Shown here piece after piece: positions 11,801 through 22,189 of a stretch of DNA of 64,000 nt. The position numbers and the translations under genes were made by a program. How positions within the stretch are numbered: the first letter of the stretch is position 1; the number at the start of each line of letters is the position of its first letter. Source of the stretch: Phytophthora sp. 'mugwort' (Eukaryota; Oomycota; Peronosporomycetes; Peronosporales; Peronosporaceae); contig JAUCEF010000017.1 in the NCBI GenBank assembly GCA_033558025.1, forward strand, positions 4,526,001 to 4,590,000, in the 5' to 3' direction. The notes under the pieces were generated by a model that saw nothing but the letters and a program-made list of their open reading frames with translations, had not been told where the DNA came from and did not search any database.

Positions 11801-12570
11801 CTTGAAGCAATCCTCCATCTCATCGAGCTGCAGAAGACCGATTGGTTTAAAATTACGAAAGAGCTTCGCTGAACAACTAAGTCCTTTAGTAGCGGTTGAA
11901 TGCCTCCTTCACCAGAGCCTGTATTCTCCGATAATCTTTCTTCGGATCAGACCGAGTGTGATAGGCGATACAATGAAAGACACACTTATTGCTTGTCTTA
12001 GGAAAATTGATTACATGCTTGTTGTCGCGAATGATCTGAGGAATCATAGTGCTACTATCTCCAAGAGCATGCTCGCGATGATAGATATAAATCCTGAATC
12101 CAGTGATGGCTCTGAGTTTGTATCCACTCGATGGGTATTTAAGCTTGTCGGCTAACTCCATAGAACGAACTGAAATAACCTTCTTACGAATATCCGCCTT
12201 GCTGTTAATGGCAACAGGATTATCGTATACAGCCGTATTACCAATGTTTGGAATCCAATACTGACTAAAACTATCATCATCTTTGCTGATGATGTCATGG
12301 CCGAGAGCTATATTTATCTTAAAAGCATTCTTCTGGCTCTCAAGTACGTTCTCGAGCTTGTCGTACAAATTCACCAGCCTGGATACCTTCGTACAAGTGC
12401 GTCTCCATGTGTGTCCCTTGTAAAACCGATATTTGGGGTCGGTCTTATAGTCCTCAGATATATATTTCTTCAGCTTGTCAATGTTGACTTTATAGAGCCA
12501 GATACACGCTTCAGGTTGCTGGGGCGTGATAAGTTGCTAATTAGCGTCACCTACCGGTCTTACCTTGACT
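8801..12570 (-). pseudogene. Protein-primed family B DNA polymerase (Maverick), frameshifted, with embedded HNH-like domain
   Basis: Fragments in order on the minus strand form one polymerase of about 1,200 residues. The N-terminal region (11886-12560) has FPKTSNKCVFHCIAYH; a C2H2 finger at 11560-11660 (CPKCEMIF...HKKNQC); and an exonuclease region whose expected YDFEA reads YGFEA. SYDKYLSTYLCECEF and ILIWYNNLDVVPF follow at 10514-10987, then an endonuclease-VII/HNH-like insert (about 10250-10420). Motif A is YDANALSLW (about 10030-10070), motif B KLVGNSAFG (about 9555) and motif C MDTDFAY at 9250-9270. The tail reads TYSQTKIALSYF near 8860 and stops at 8801. Numerous frame changes separate the parts. 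The family replicates linear genomes from a terminal protein primer. Confidence 0.8.
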
Positions 12571-12597
12571 CGGTATTTACCTCACCACTTGATTGGG

Positions 12598-13348
12598 TGA
12601 ATATTTAATGCCGTGTTCAGTATTGCTTGGGATGCTGTTGTCAATGCCCTTGAGTCTACTGTTGATGGTACCTACATGCCTTTTACCACTTCTCGTTTAT
12701 ACGTTCCGTTTGTACATCTTGAGAATCCTCAGGCTATCATCTCAAAGCCAGTTCAGAAGTTTCGATTTAATGATTGCTATCCACAATGGTTCTACCAGCG
12801 TGCTGGTATTGGTAAGCAGGGAACTCAGCTCAATGCGTCATTCGATCTACAACTATCCGCTTCTCTCAAGAACGCCAAGTATGTCATTCTAATACATTTT
12901 GCTGATCAAACTGGAAGCTTTGCCTCTGCTGCTGTTCGGGAGTTCCAAAGTCCTTTTGATTCAGCTCCTTGGCCTCTCCACCCCGAATTCAGTATTAGAA
13001 ACGTTAACGTTCGTATCGGTTCCCAGCGAACCTTCGATATCAGCCATGATTACGATTTCCACCACTTCACTAATGAGGTAGCTAAAATCGCTTCGATCAA
13101 TGGTGATCTTACCCCTGAACTGATTAATGGTCTTCTTGTATCAGACGTGGTCTCTAACTAACCGCGTTCTCATTGCTGATGTTAGTCGTCTAACCGAACG
13201 TGATGTCCCCAAAGCGATTCAGATCCAAGGGACAAACGCAGTATGCCAGGGAACAAATATGCTAGTCATCATAGTAAGCGAACAAGAACTAACGTTCGAT
13301 AGACTAACAGGAGAATTAATAGAAATAGGTTTAATTCCCAAATTATGA
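12598..13348 (+). pseudogene. Maverick major capsid protein, C-terminal part only
   Basis: The frame 12613-13161 (FTTSRLYVPFVHLENPQA, then QWFYQRAGIGKQGTQLNA, then HDYDFHHFTNEVAKIASING) shifts near 13150 into a second frame carrying DVSRLTERDVPKAIQIQG and MLVIIVSEQELTFD, ending at 13348. Together they give about 245 residues and resemble the second barrel of Polinton double-jelly-roll capsid proteins, whose full length is usually above 500 residues. The first half is absent: immediately upstream the minus-strand polymerase N-terminus begins. A deletion or recombination probably joined the two truncated genes around 12570-12600. Confidence 0.55.
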
Positions 13349-13406
13349 GATAAAAAAAATAGTGTGATCACCCATATTCTGTCGTAGCTTAAGATGTTTT
13401 AGTATC

Positions 13407-13709
13407 TTAGTTTAATTCTTCTAAGAGCTTAGGGCACTTATCAATTACGAATTGACTCTTTCGAAGCCAATCAACATAATTGGGATCAATTCGACTGATC
13501 TGCTTGAGAGACTTACCTCGATATTTCCCCCACGTCATCATATATGAATCATCATCAATGAGGAATTTGGAGTGTAGGAATGTTTTGATCTCATCAGTTA
13601 TATTTAAACTCGGTTGATTAAATACCCACCGACAATAACCATGATCAGAAGAATATACTTCTTCAATTTGAGTGCCCTTCAATTTTCCAAAAGTTAAATC
13701 GTTCGACAT
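13407..13709 (-). CDS. Small two-repeat protein (DUF3820/exodeoxyribonuclease X C-terminal type), intact
   Basis: An uninterrupted 100-codon frame starts MSNDLTFGKLKGTQ. It contains two copies of the pattern (F/W)GK.(K/R)G......(D)..Y..W, at residues about 7-30 (FGKLKG...DHGYCRW) and 60-82 (WGKYRG...DPNYVDW). This short module is found in phage and giant-virus proteins and at the C-terminus of some exonucleases. A role in nucleic-acid binding or processing is plausible but not shown by any catalytic motif here. It lies at the right edge of the recognisable Maverick remnant and, with the protein at 279-1028, is one of two frames there without disruption. Confidence 0.5.
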   Translation of the reverse strand: MSNDLTFGKLKGTQIEEVYSSDHGYCRWVFNQPSLNITDEIKTFLHSKFLIDDDSYMMTWGKYRGKSLKQISRIDPNYVDWLRKSQFVIDKCPKLLEELN

Positions 13710-14440
13710 GTTTTCAGTTGGATGTATCTATATACATAGCTTGTAACCTTTTTTTAAAGAATTTAATTAATTCAATTGATTGCGGAGCTTACAAATTTAC
13801 TTTGAATCAATGCTGGTGATCTACAGCTTATGCGACTACGTGTAACACGTTAGTCTGTCCTCGTGTTCTAATCTTATCGAATCGCTGTGTCGTACAGCAG
13901 GACATTAGAAATGTTTAGAAACGGTTAGAAACGTTTATACCTACTCTCGATATAGAATTAAGTAAGAGTTAACGGAAATTAAAAAATCGTACGCGTAATG
14001 TTCTAGAAGTTACTACTGCCGTGACAACGCAGAGGTCTGCTGTAATGTCCAAGCGCTCTGTGCTCAAATCGATATATGTCGTTGGTTTCGAGAAACTGGA
14101 GAGCAGTAGTTCCCTTCTATATCAGACTTAGCTCGAGTGTGGCTTGGGAGGAGCCCGTCAAATGCCTTCCAAGAGAGCGTGTTTTTACGGGTGGCATTGT
14201 GATGAGCAGTCGACGTACAAGATCGGAAAACACTCGATCAGAGAATCAAATCCTCCTGGGGCACTACGGAACCGAGATTCAGCGCTTACAAATGCTCGAT
14301 ATGCTAGAATTGTCGAATAGCTGTGGTAGACTTGAATGTACTGTCTAAACTACTGAAAGTACTTGTGCTTAGTACTAAGTAAAATATATTTTGCTCGCTT
14401 TCGACAGTAATGATTCCTCAGTAGTGTCAATTCGATCCGG
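13710..14440. other. Junction between Maverick remnant and Gypsy element; no gene recognised
   Basis: AT-rich DNA with several short direct repeats of the type GTTAGAAACG around 13910-13945. A 90-codon plus-strand frame at 14076-14348 has no recognisable feature. Neither a clear Maverick terminal inverted repeat nor the 5' end of the Gypsy element could be located. Confidence 0.5.
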
Positions 14441-14466
14441 TTGCGACTACTTAGCACAGTATTCGA

Positions 14467-15057
14467 CAATCCTCGACTGGTAGACTCTGTGTGCAACATG
14501 TCAGCGGGTGAAACCCGCCGGGCACGCCTCGGCTCCTTTGCAGACCCTGCCCGTTCCCGCGGACTGCTAGAAGTCGACGGGTTTGAATTTCATCTTCGGG
14601 CCTCCAGCCGACGGCCACGGAAACACCGGCATCTTGGTGTTCGTGTGCCGCCTGAGCAAGATGGTACGTCTTGCTCCGGTCAGAGACACAGTGACCGGGG
14701 AACAGGCTGCGAAGCTGTTCCTGGATGGAGTTTTCCGCCGTCATGGTCTGCCGGAGACAATTCGTGACCCGCGGTTTACCGCTGTGTTCTAGCGAACGCT
14801 GCTCCAACTCCTTGAACGAAGCTGCACATGTTCACTGCCGATCATCCTCAGACGGATGGGGAGACGGAGCGTGTCAACCGAGTGCTTGAGGACACTCTAT
14901 GCAGTGTCTGTGCGGAGGCTCTTCGCACTTGGTCAGAACGCCTGCCAGTAGTTGCGTTTGCACTGAACAATGCGGTTCACGCATCGACCGGATATACCCC
15001 GTTCTATCTGAATGGATTACGCCATCCACGGGTGCCGCTCACATTGCGAGGCAGCAC
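14467..15057 (+). pseudogene. Gypsy integrase zinc-binding end and catalytic core, broken
   Basis: The frame CATCQRVKPAGHASAPLQTL precedes NFIFGPPADGHGNTGILVFV, where the usual catalytic Asp of DFIFG is replaced by Asn. The second catalytic block is shortened to ETIRDPRFTAVF, lacking the residues around the normal VSDRDPRF. The third block DGETERVNRVLE keeps the Glu. HASTGYTPFYLNGLRHPRVP matches the conserved end of the core. At least three frame changes and a stop near 14790 separate the pieces. Two of the three active-site regions are damaged, so it is inactive. Confidence 0.8.
15050..15057. repeat. 8-bp target-site duplication, left copy
   Basis: GGCAGCAC directly before the hAT left end CAGGGCATAGG. 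An identical copy follows the right end at 16954-16961. Eight base pairs is the standard duplication length of hAT transposons. Confidence 0.9.
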
Positions 15058-16953
15058 CAGGGCATAGGAAATACAATGACCAGTGCTACGTCGGGCTACT
15101 GGGCCTTGTAATAACGATTGCAGTACACAACAACGCAATAATAGTTACTGCAATGATTCCAATGTATTGTTAACGAGAGTTGCAAACAACCTCACTTACT
15201 AGTCAGGGAAACCGAGGAGCGTCGCGTAGTTCCACATATTGAGATTCACACGCAAAAACATCGCAGTCTCGAAGTTCGCGGGTAGTATCGAAGCACGTAG
15301 CAAGGGCAGGACCAGTCTGCACTCCGAGAAGAGCCTCTCGCAGATGTTGCTTGTCGGGGGTGCGCGCAGGAGGAGCGGGTCATACCCTGCAGCTGCATGC
15401 CCTGCAAGCCGCGGTTTCTTCGATTGTCGGAGGACGGAGGTGGCGAAGATTCGAGCGCCCTGCCCGCATCGGTTGCTGGGATTGTCTGAGGTAGGGTGAA
15501 GCCTTCGTCGGCACGTAGTTCGTCTGTGGATAGCGACACGTTGTGCAGCTTGACAATAGCAGACTCGAACAAAGGGGTGTGTGGACGATGGCCGCCGTGG
15601 GAAGCAAATAGTCGTCCATGACGGAGTACTTGTCCGCGCAAGCATCGAATAGCAAGCGAAACTCAGCCATGGTGCACTTTTCTGCCTGAAGCTTCACACA
15701 ACACACACTGTCCAGCTCAAGGACTTGTCAATCAAGGTCGTAATGCGACGGTGCGCATGGCCACAGGGCACGTAGTCTTCAACAGGTTCCACCATATTGT
15801 ATCCGAATTTTGCAGTAGCGCTGTAGCATCTGAAACGGCGACGACCAACGTGTGACGTTAGCTTGATCGGCTTGTAGTCGGTCACTTTGGCAAGAACAGC
15901 AGCATTTTGACGTGACGCAGGTTTATCATCAGATTCTGAAACATATCGGTCTGAGTCTGATAATCCGCAGAAACCGATTAACTGCGAGGTTAAATCGATG
16001 GCTGGCGCAGCCAATCAGCGGGACGCCCATTCTGGTAGCGATGCTCTGGATGGTGGCGCAGTTGTCCCCGGCAATGAACCGCACCATGTCGAACTTCTTG
16101 TCATACACGCTCAGAACAGACGCGATGTGCGCCACATGATCCTCAGCTGTCTGGCCGTCCGCCATTGGAGACAGTGCGAGCAAGCACTAGCAGCGCACTC
16201 CGTTAAAAACGTAGACAGCGTAGATGCCCAGGAAGTGAAGCGAATGACTGGTCCAGCCGTCGAACATCAGGCAAAAAGAGGTTCCCATCTCCTTGGTATG
16301 ATACCCCCGATTGCGAGGGCGACGAAGACCATGTAGCGCTTGATTGTCTTGACAGATGTTGCCTTCATCGTAACCACCGCACGCATGAACTTGTTCTCGG
16401 CTCAGTGATTGGTAGATTTCTCTGCGTCAGCCAGACCATCCATTGGTAGATATTGCGCGTGACTTCGTCCACAAAGCCGAACGTGGTGATCAATGGCGTC
16501 TGGGCGGCATGGAGCTCAGCTCACTCAGCCGCGTATCCAGCGTGCTTGCTGTTGAGGTGGCTTAGGCGGTTGCTGTAGCCCGTTCCGGTCGTCTGCTTCC
16601 GGGGTCGTCCGCACATCTTGCACTCGAACAGACCTTCGCCGAGGTCGGTGAAGTAGAAGGCACAGAGCTGGCGGGAAATCGTGGCGGGTTGAGAGTTGGG
16701 GTGAAGGACTTGGAGGCGTTCTGTTTGAAAGAGGTAATTTAATAAGTAAGGAAGAGGTCGAGCTGGATGCGGCGCAGGTTGGAGCATTTGTTGAACGACT
16801 GGAGGGTAGAGGGGCCAGGATGGCTAAAGCTGAAAAAATACTGTATTATTGTATTAAGTTTTGTATTATACGTGGGCCTATAAAACCAATAGTAAGTTAT
16901 TCCGTCAATGTAACACCCGCAATATTAATATTATACTATTTTCCCATGCCCTA
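15058..16953 (-). mobile_element. hAT transposon nested in Gypsy integrase
   Basis: A 1,896-bp element with terminal inverted repeats CAGGGCATAGGAAATA (left) and, read inward from the right, TAGGGCATGGGAAAATA. The exact 8-bp duplications GGCAGCAC on both sides define its ends. The host Gypsy integrase reads on across the site (LRGS then TP). It carries one degraded minus-strand transposase gene and little else, so it is a young enough insertion to keep its duplication but old enough to have lost its coding frame. Confidence 0.9.
15199..16787 (-). pseudogene. hAT transposase, broken
   Basis: The N-terminal part (16521-16787) contains a BED-type zinc finger, FECKMCGRPRKQ...NRLSHLNSKH. The core near 15929-16183 reads [20 protein letters not shown] and [17 protein letters not shown], the hAT catalytic-region signature. 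The C-terminal dimerisation block at 15199-15400 reads APPTSNICERLFSECRLVL and NFETAMFLRVNLNMWN. The intermediate region is split over several frames with stops. The full protein would bind the element ends and catalyse cut-and-paste transposition. Confidence 0.85.
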
Positions 16954-16961
16954 GGCAGCAC
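16954..16961. repeat. 8-bp target-site duplication, right copy
   Basis: GGCAGCAC, identical to 15050-15057, immediately after the hAT right end CATGCCCTA. Confidence 0.9.
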
Positions 16962-17371
16962 CCCCGTCTTCAGTTCTAAGTGAGAGAAAGGCTCGGAAAG
17001 CGCTTTCCTCCCAGGTATCGGACATGAGACCGGTTTCCTTGCGGGAACAAGTGAAGTCTTTTATAGACACCTGGCGGAACGTAATCAGCCGTGTCCGTGA
17101 TGCCATGGCAGAGGCACAGGACAAACAAAAGGAGTACTCAGACAAACATGGAAGAGGAAACTTAAAAGTTTAATGTGGGGGATTTAATCCTATAGACACT
17201 AGAAACCTACCACTCGCCACGGTAAGTTCCGTTGGGAGCAACAAGTTGAAGCACCGCTTCATTGGACCCTTCTCGGTCCTGGCCAGGCATGGGGCAGCAT
17301 ATACCATTTACCTGCCTAAGTCGATGACGACCCAGACGGCGTTCTACGTGGGCTGTCTGGAGCGGTCACCA
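16962..17371 (+). pseudogene. Gypsy integrase C-terminal domain, continuation after hAT
   Basis: Plus-strand frames read RDAMAEAQDKQKEYSDKHGR, then (after a stop and frame change) NLPLATVSSVGSNKLKHRFI and GPFSVLARHGAAYTI, then FYVGCLERS. This is the conserved region after the Gypsy integrase core, including the IGPF.V....AY.I.LP pattern that binds DNA. Stops near 17170 and 17190 break it. It confirms that the hAT element split one pre-existing integrase gene. Confidence 0.75.
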
Positions 17372-19448
17372 TGATCCGCAGGGCTCACAGGCCCCAGCTC
17401 TACAAAGCGAGGCTGCGACTCTTCTCTCTGAGCGCTCCCAAAGCCAGAAGCCCAGGTCCCTTGCGGGACCGCGGAAGGGGCTCCATACGAAGGAAACCCG
17501 GCTGAATTCGCCGAGAATGAACCATAGTGATTCGGCTGGGAGTACGCTGGAGTCGCTCCCGCCTGTGGCACAGGCCGCAGGAGGTCTCGAATGAGAAACA
17601 ATTCCCGTTGGACTCGGTCCATGGACGCCCAAACGGCATCGAGACGTTGGAAAAACTCGTCCACGTCATTCGTACGACGGTCGACCCGTCCTTCGAGGGC
17701 CGACAAGTCATCGGCCAGACGATTCACGTCGTCACGAATCGGGACAAGGACCCCAGCGCTCCCGGCCTGGGCGGCAGCAACCCCGCCCTCACCAAGTCCA
17801 AGCGCAATCTCAAACACAAGGACTCGACGATGAAGAGCGTTGTCTTCAACAACCCGAGGTGGAGCCGAAGGCGGCGCACCAAGGCTTGAACCGGACCGGA
17901 GGGGCGGCGCCTCATACTCATGCTCGGTCGAGGGCACCACCGCCTCTCCCCTCGACCGTAATGGGGAGACCACTACCACGTGGAGCGGGTGCTCCAGGAG
18001 GTCCCGTTCACGGGAAGCGTCAGCTCCGCGTGAAGTGGAGGGGGTAATCGGAAGCTGAGTGTTCCTAGGAGCCGTACGAACGGCTCCAGGCTGACTGCCC
18101 GAAGGCTGTCGCGATCTGGGAACAGAATCGTCGGCGGCTTTGTAAGTAGTTCGGGCTTTCTTGCCCGAACGGTGTGTGGTTGTAGATCCAAGACCCGCGC
18201 TCATGAGCGCTAGAAGCGGAATGCTTTTGCAGTTCTCGAGAAAGCTGCCGTTTGCCTACCACATGGGCAAACTCAATACGCAAATCGCGAAGGTCAAGGA
18301 TGGCCTCCAGGTGATGTCCTGCCGGGAATCTCGATTTGTCCTTGTTAGCAGCGCGTAGCTAACCCACTTCCAAAAGACGGCCTCGGCCTCTTGGAAAGAG
18401 TCGCAGTGTAGGGGTATCATGGCTGGATAGTCCCACACAGGTCGCAGTCCCGACCCGAGCTCTGACTTCTTTCGCGGGCTCGTGAACTCCTTGAGCGGGA
18501 TGATGTGCGGCGCCAGGAGCAGCACCGAGCGATGCTCACGTTTTGGAACAGAGGCTGCTTGGCCACCAGGTGGCGCTCATAAGCGCCCCGAGATGAACGC
18601 CCGCCAAGAAGCACGCGAGGCGGCTGGAGCTGACCCATGTAGGCGTCGGCTCCGTGGGACCCCTCAGGCGGGAAGTGTCCGGGAGCATAAGGCGATCCCC
18701 AACGCACAGGTTAAAAGCACATCACAGGCGACCGGGCCGCCGGGGCCCGCACTCGCTTATGACGAGCAGCCTGGAACTCCGACAGCTATCCGTCGAGATC
18801 GTTGGAGATCTCTCGTCCGACTTGGCCCTCTTCCTCTCGTCGGAAGAAGAACTCAAGAGGCCCTTGTTCGTGAGCGTGAGGGTTCTATACCCTTCACGGA
18901 TCGGAGAACTTGAAGCAGCGCGCCGCTTACGGCTGACTTCCGAGGCTGCTGCAGCCTTAGCAGCCTTGACGCGGGCGCGGGCAGTTACCTCAGCGAGCGC
19001 CAAGTTCTTGACCGGAGAACGAGGTTTCTCTTCGTCCTCCCTGGGTGAGCACGGGCCCCCTGACGCTCGGGCATCTTCGGCGCTTCGTAATCGTCGCCGT
19101 TATGACTAGACAGCGGGGTACGGGACCCAAGCGAGTCCGACTCGGGTCGCCGTCAGACCCCTTGACGAGCGGAATCTCGTTATCGCTCTAGGACATGAGA
19201 GACTTGTCCGAGTCTTCCTCATAGCCCACGAGATGCTCAGGGTCCTCCTCAGGCGGTTCAGGTGTTTTGGGGGTCACCTTGGATGTCACCTTGGTGGATC
19301 CCTTAGCGGCAGAGCCTTCGCCGGACGGCTTAGAACTCTTAGTCTGCTGCTTGGAAGCAACAGGCTTGGCAGGCGCTTTCGCACCGCTGCCAAACCGAGT
19401 CTTGGTCATGCTTGAGGCTGATGTGGAAGCCGAGAAGAAGAAGAGCAC
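17344..19448 (-). CDS. Antisense frames between Gypsy integrase and 3' LTR, unknown protein
   Basis: Long minus-strand frames fill this GC-rich interval. The piece at 19188-19448 starts Lys/Ala/Ser-rich (MTKTRFGSGAKAPAKP) and ends acidic. The piece at 18722-19003 is basic and Ser-rich. Minus-strand sequence around 18256-18525 contains YPAMIPLHCDSFQEAEAVF. The longest piece, 17344-18204 (286 codons), ends in a charged predicted coiled coil, NRLADDLSALEGRVDRR, and a Tyr/Ser/Pro/Gly-rich tail. The composition (basic N-terminus, helical core) resembles Gag-like proteins, but no zinc knuckle is visible. Plus-strand frames over the same DNA are low-complexity Arg/Ser shadows. The pieces are separated by stops, so the present copy is probably degenerate. 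Confidence 0.4.
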
Positions 19449-19595
19449 ACGGAAGTGCTCGGGCTAAAAAGGAAATGAGCCGGCTGCGGAAACCAACCGC
19501 AGCGAAGTCGATGTAATTTGACTTGGAGAGTGAAAGGCGGCGATTCCTTTCACTCGCCGTGGATGGTCGGTAAACCGAACCTAAGTGCGGGAGGA

Positions 19596-19967
19596 TGTAA
19601 CAGGGTTACATGGAAAGGGCCAAGTCACTCTTCAGAGCAGGTGTACCAACGTACACGAAGTGATGTAGTGGGGGCTAAACATCATTATAACGTCGACGAT
19701 CGTGACGTCATGGATAGGTACCACAGATATGGTACAAAGACCTCAGAGCCACTCAATAGGATAATATCTAGGGTACTTTATAGGTGACTAATAGTTAGTA
19801 TGTAGACGCATTAAAAGGGGTCACTATAAATATATTCAGTCTTAAATCTACCTAATCTTGGTAACAGTCCCACAGGCCAGGGACTATTCAACTGTCGTTC
19901 ACTAAGAGTTTGTATACTCTCCGGAAGTCGCATATTCTGTGCGCAAGGTGTTGTGTGCCCCGTCACA
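19596..19967 (+). repeat. Gypsy 3' LTR (372 bp)
   Basis: Starts TGTAACAGGGTTACA directly after the purine tract GCGGGAGGA and ends CCCCGTCACA. It contains a TATAAATA motif near 19827 followed by a C/T-rich segment. No second copy is present in the window, so the ends are inferred from the TG...CA rule and the polypurine tract. Confidence 0.6.
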
Positions 19968-20413
19968 TTTGAGTAGCCGTCTTCATGTCTTGCTCGCGAA
20001 TTGTGCCACGCTGGCAGCGGAAGTGCTCCGTCGGCTCATCTTGTGCGTCGAGCTATGATGTGAAGAAGTAGGAGCATACTTGCTTGGTTGTGAAGGCGGT
20101 TGCTTGATTAAGCGAAAAGGATAGATATTTGTAGAGTTTTGGTACGAGATTAACTCTCGCCCTGCCGTCACCCAAAGCGAAGGATGTAATTACTTGAGTC
20201 CTGTGGCTACAGAAGACAATGTAAAATATAAGCATGGTCTTAAAAAAGAAATATCGGATATAACCGGTAGAAATTAAAAGTATTGGTAAAAAAAACAGTT
20301 TTCAGAAATAAGTTATTGAGTGCGAAATATTGTATTTAAGTTTCAGTATTTCTGAAGGCCTCGCTTCAACCAACAACATCACGACGTCATACCAAGCCGA
20401 GTCGGACGCAGCA
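19968..20413. other. Spacer and probable promoter of the decarboxylase gene
   Basis: No gene recognised. Small minus-strand frames have no family features. The last 60 bp, rich in A and C (TCAACCAACAACATCACGAC), look like an oomycete 5' leader. Confidence 0.5.
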
Positions 20414-22003
20414 ATGGACTCCGTCATCTGGACGCCGTACGTCGAGATGCTGCTTTCAGGCAAGAAAACCGCAGACCAAATCGCGCAGCAGCTCTGTAAG
20501 GACAACGGCTTGAGCGCGGACACCGTCGCCTCGTCGCAGACCACGGCGCATGTCGCGGCGCTCGTGCTACAGGCACTGGCCAAGCAGCCGACAGACGACC
20601 ATTATGTGTCGCCGCTGCTGGAGCAGCAGCAGAAGGAGGACGCCGACGTCGCGCACGCGCATCATCAGCAGCGCAGCAGCGCCGTCTCGCGCGTGGTGGA
20701 GGCTGCCATCGCCCAGAAAGTGCTGCGCGACGACAGCCCGCTCACCAACCTCTTCAACTGGGACGCCTTCCAGATGCGCCTGGCCAACCTACGCGCCGCG
20801 TTCCCCGAGCCAGAGTTCAACCATGCGCTGGCCGTCAAGACGAACCCCACCCGTGGTCTGCTGCGTGGCGCGCGTGTCAAGGGCTTCGGCGCCGAGTGCG
20901 CGTCTATCGCCGAGGCCAAGCATGCTCTGTCGCTCGGCTTCGAGCCTCGCAAAGTCGTGTACGACTCTCCTTGCAAGACGTTGGGCGAGCTGCTCGAGAT
21001 GCTGCTGGCTGGTGTGTACATTAACTTGGACAACGAGGAAGAGATCCGCAAAGTGAACGAGATCTTCATGGAACTGGGCGACTCGGTGGAGACTAAGAAA
21101 AAACATGCAGCGCAAGTTGGATTGCGAATTAACCCCGTGGTAGGCGGTGGAACTATTGGCGCCACCAGCACGGCGACTGTTACCAGCAAGTTTGGATTGC
21201 CACTCACTGCTGAGACCAAGCCCCTCTTGCTGTCGATCTTTAAAAAAAACCCGTGGCTGCATGGTGTGCACGTGCACGTCGGCTCGCAGGGGTGCCCTCT
21301 TGATCTGCTAGCAGCAGGCGCCAAGAAAGCTGTAGTCTTCGCACTGGAGGTAAACGCTCATGTTGGGCACAACCAGGTGTGCGTGATTGACATTGGCGGA
21401 GGCATGCCAACTGTGTACGACGGCGGTGAGCGCGAAGCCTATGACTTCAAGGAGTATGCGGACGCGGTGCATCAACAAGTTCCTGAGCTGTTCACGAGCG
21501 GTTTCTCGTCCATCATCACGGAATTCGGACGCAGTATCTTCGTGAAGCCTGGTGTGACAGTGTCCAAAGTGGAGGCGATCAAGGACTGGGCAGGCCAGCA
21601 CATCGCAGTGATTCACGTCGGCGCCGATCAGTTCCCTCGCACGGCGTATCTACCGCAGCTGTGGTCTCACTGCATCTCGGTGCTCGACAGTCACGGACGT
21701 CCCAAGACGGACCCCAGCAGTGCCTACCTGCGTCAAGATATCGCAGGGCCGCTCTGCTTCTCTGGTGATTTCCTCGCCAAGCAGTTGTTGCTGCCACCCA
21801 TTCAAGTGGGAGACTTTGTCGTGATCCACGACACTGGAGGTTACACCATGTCGATGCACTCCAATTACAATAGCCGCCAACTGTCCTCTCACTTTGCATA
21901 CTCCGCCACCAATGATGGCATCAAGTTCTCGATGCTAAAGGAGCGCGAGACGACGGAGGAGACTCTGGCCTGCTGGGGTATCAACCGCGATGTCGAATTG
22001 TAG
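20414..22003 (+). CDS. PLP-dependent ornithine/diaminopimelate/arginine decarboxylase family (group IV)
   Basis: A single-exon gene of 529 codons if started at MDSVIWTPYV, which has a good GCAGCA-ATG context. An in-frame ATG at 20330 would add 28 residues. Lys142 in AVKTNPT is the expected Schiff-base lysine of the alanine-racemase-like barrel. DIGGGMP (326-332) is the phosphate-binding glycine loop. GPLCFSGD (Cys448, Asp452) matches the Cys/Asp site contributed across the dimer, and DTGGYTMSM is the C-terminal active-site Tyr region. An extra N-terminal segment of about 110 residues precedes the barrel. The substrate (ornithine, meso-diaminopimelate or a carboxy-polyamine) cannot be fixed from sequence alone. 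It shows no damage and begins the gene island next to a Gypsy LTR. Confidence 0.85.
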   Translation: MDSVIWTPYVEMLLSGKKTADQIAQQLCKDNGLSADTVASSQTTAHVAALVLQALAKQPTDDHYVSPLLEQQQKEDADVAHAHHQQRSSAVSRVVEAAIAQKVLRDDSPLTNLFNWDAFQMRLANLRAAFPEPEFNHALAVKTNPTRGLLRGARVKGFGAECASIAEAKHALSLGFEPRKVVYDSPCKTLGELLEMLLAGVYINLDNEEEIRKVNEIFMELGDSVETKKKHAAQVGLRINPVVGGGTIGATSTATVTSKFGLPLTAETKPLLLSIFKKNPWLHGVHVHVGSQGCPLDLLAAGAKKAVVFALEVNAHVGHNQVCVIDIGGGMPTVYDGGEREAYDFKEYADAVHQQVPELFTSGFSSIITEFGRSIFVKPGVTVSKVEAIKDWAGQHIAVIHVGADQFPRTAYLPQLWSHCISVLDSHGRPKTDPSSAYLRQDIAGPLCFSGDFLAKQLLLPPIQVGDFVVIHDTGGYTMSMHSNYNSRQLSSHFAYSATNDGIKFSMLKERETTEETLACWGINRDVEL

Positions 22004-22189
22004 AGTTAGTTCTACTGACATTACATGTAGCAATGTTAGACACTGTTGTCGAACCACGGACGGATTTCTCTATTTTTTATGTCAAATTCATGTTTTCATC
22101 CGGATATGATACTCCATAGGATGGGGCAATTGAAGTGCAGCTCGCCCAGAGCTCGTCATTGCATATGGCGTTACATTGAGTTGTGCATT

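Larger units (their letters stand above)
14441..19967 (+). mobile_element. Ty3/Gypsy retrotransposon, 5'-truncated, with nested hAT
   Basis: Plus-strand integrase sequence (14467-15057) continues at 16962 after the nested hAT element and ends near 17370. A region of about 2.2 kb with long minus-strand frames follows. Then come a purine-rich GCGGGAGGA and a 372-bp LTR that starts TGTAAC (19596) and ends GTCACA (19967). The purine tract placed directly before TG, and a TATAAATA box in plus orientation inside the LTR, fix the direction. Gag, protease, reverse transcriptase, RNase H and the 5' LTR are not in the window, so this is a 3' fragment. Confidence 0.75.

Noticed and set aside
17527..18058. 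Plus-strand frames of 120, 80 and 72 codons
   Set aside because: Arg/Ser/Thr-rich low complexity; the opposite strand carries the longer frame with a helical, charged pattern.
20550..21616. Overlapping frames of 168, 219 and 162 codons in the decarboxylase gene
   Set aside because: GC-rich shadows of a clearly conserved enzyme.
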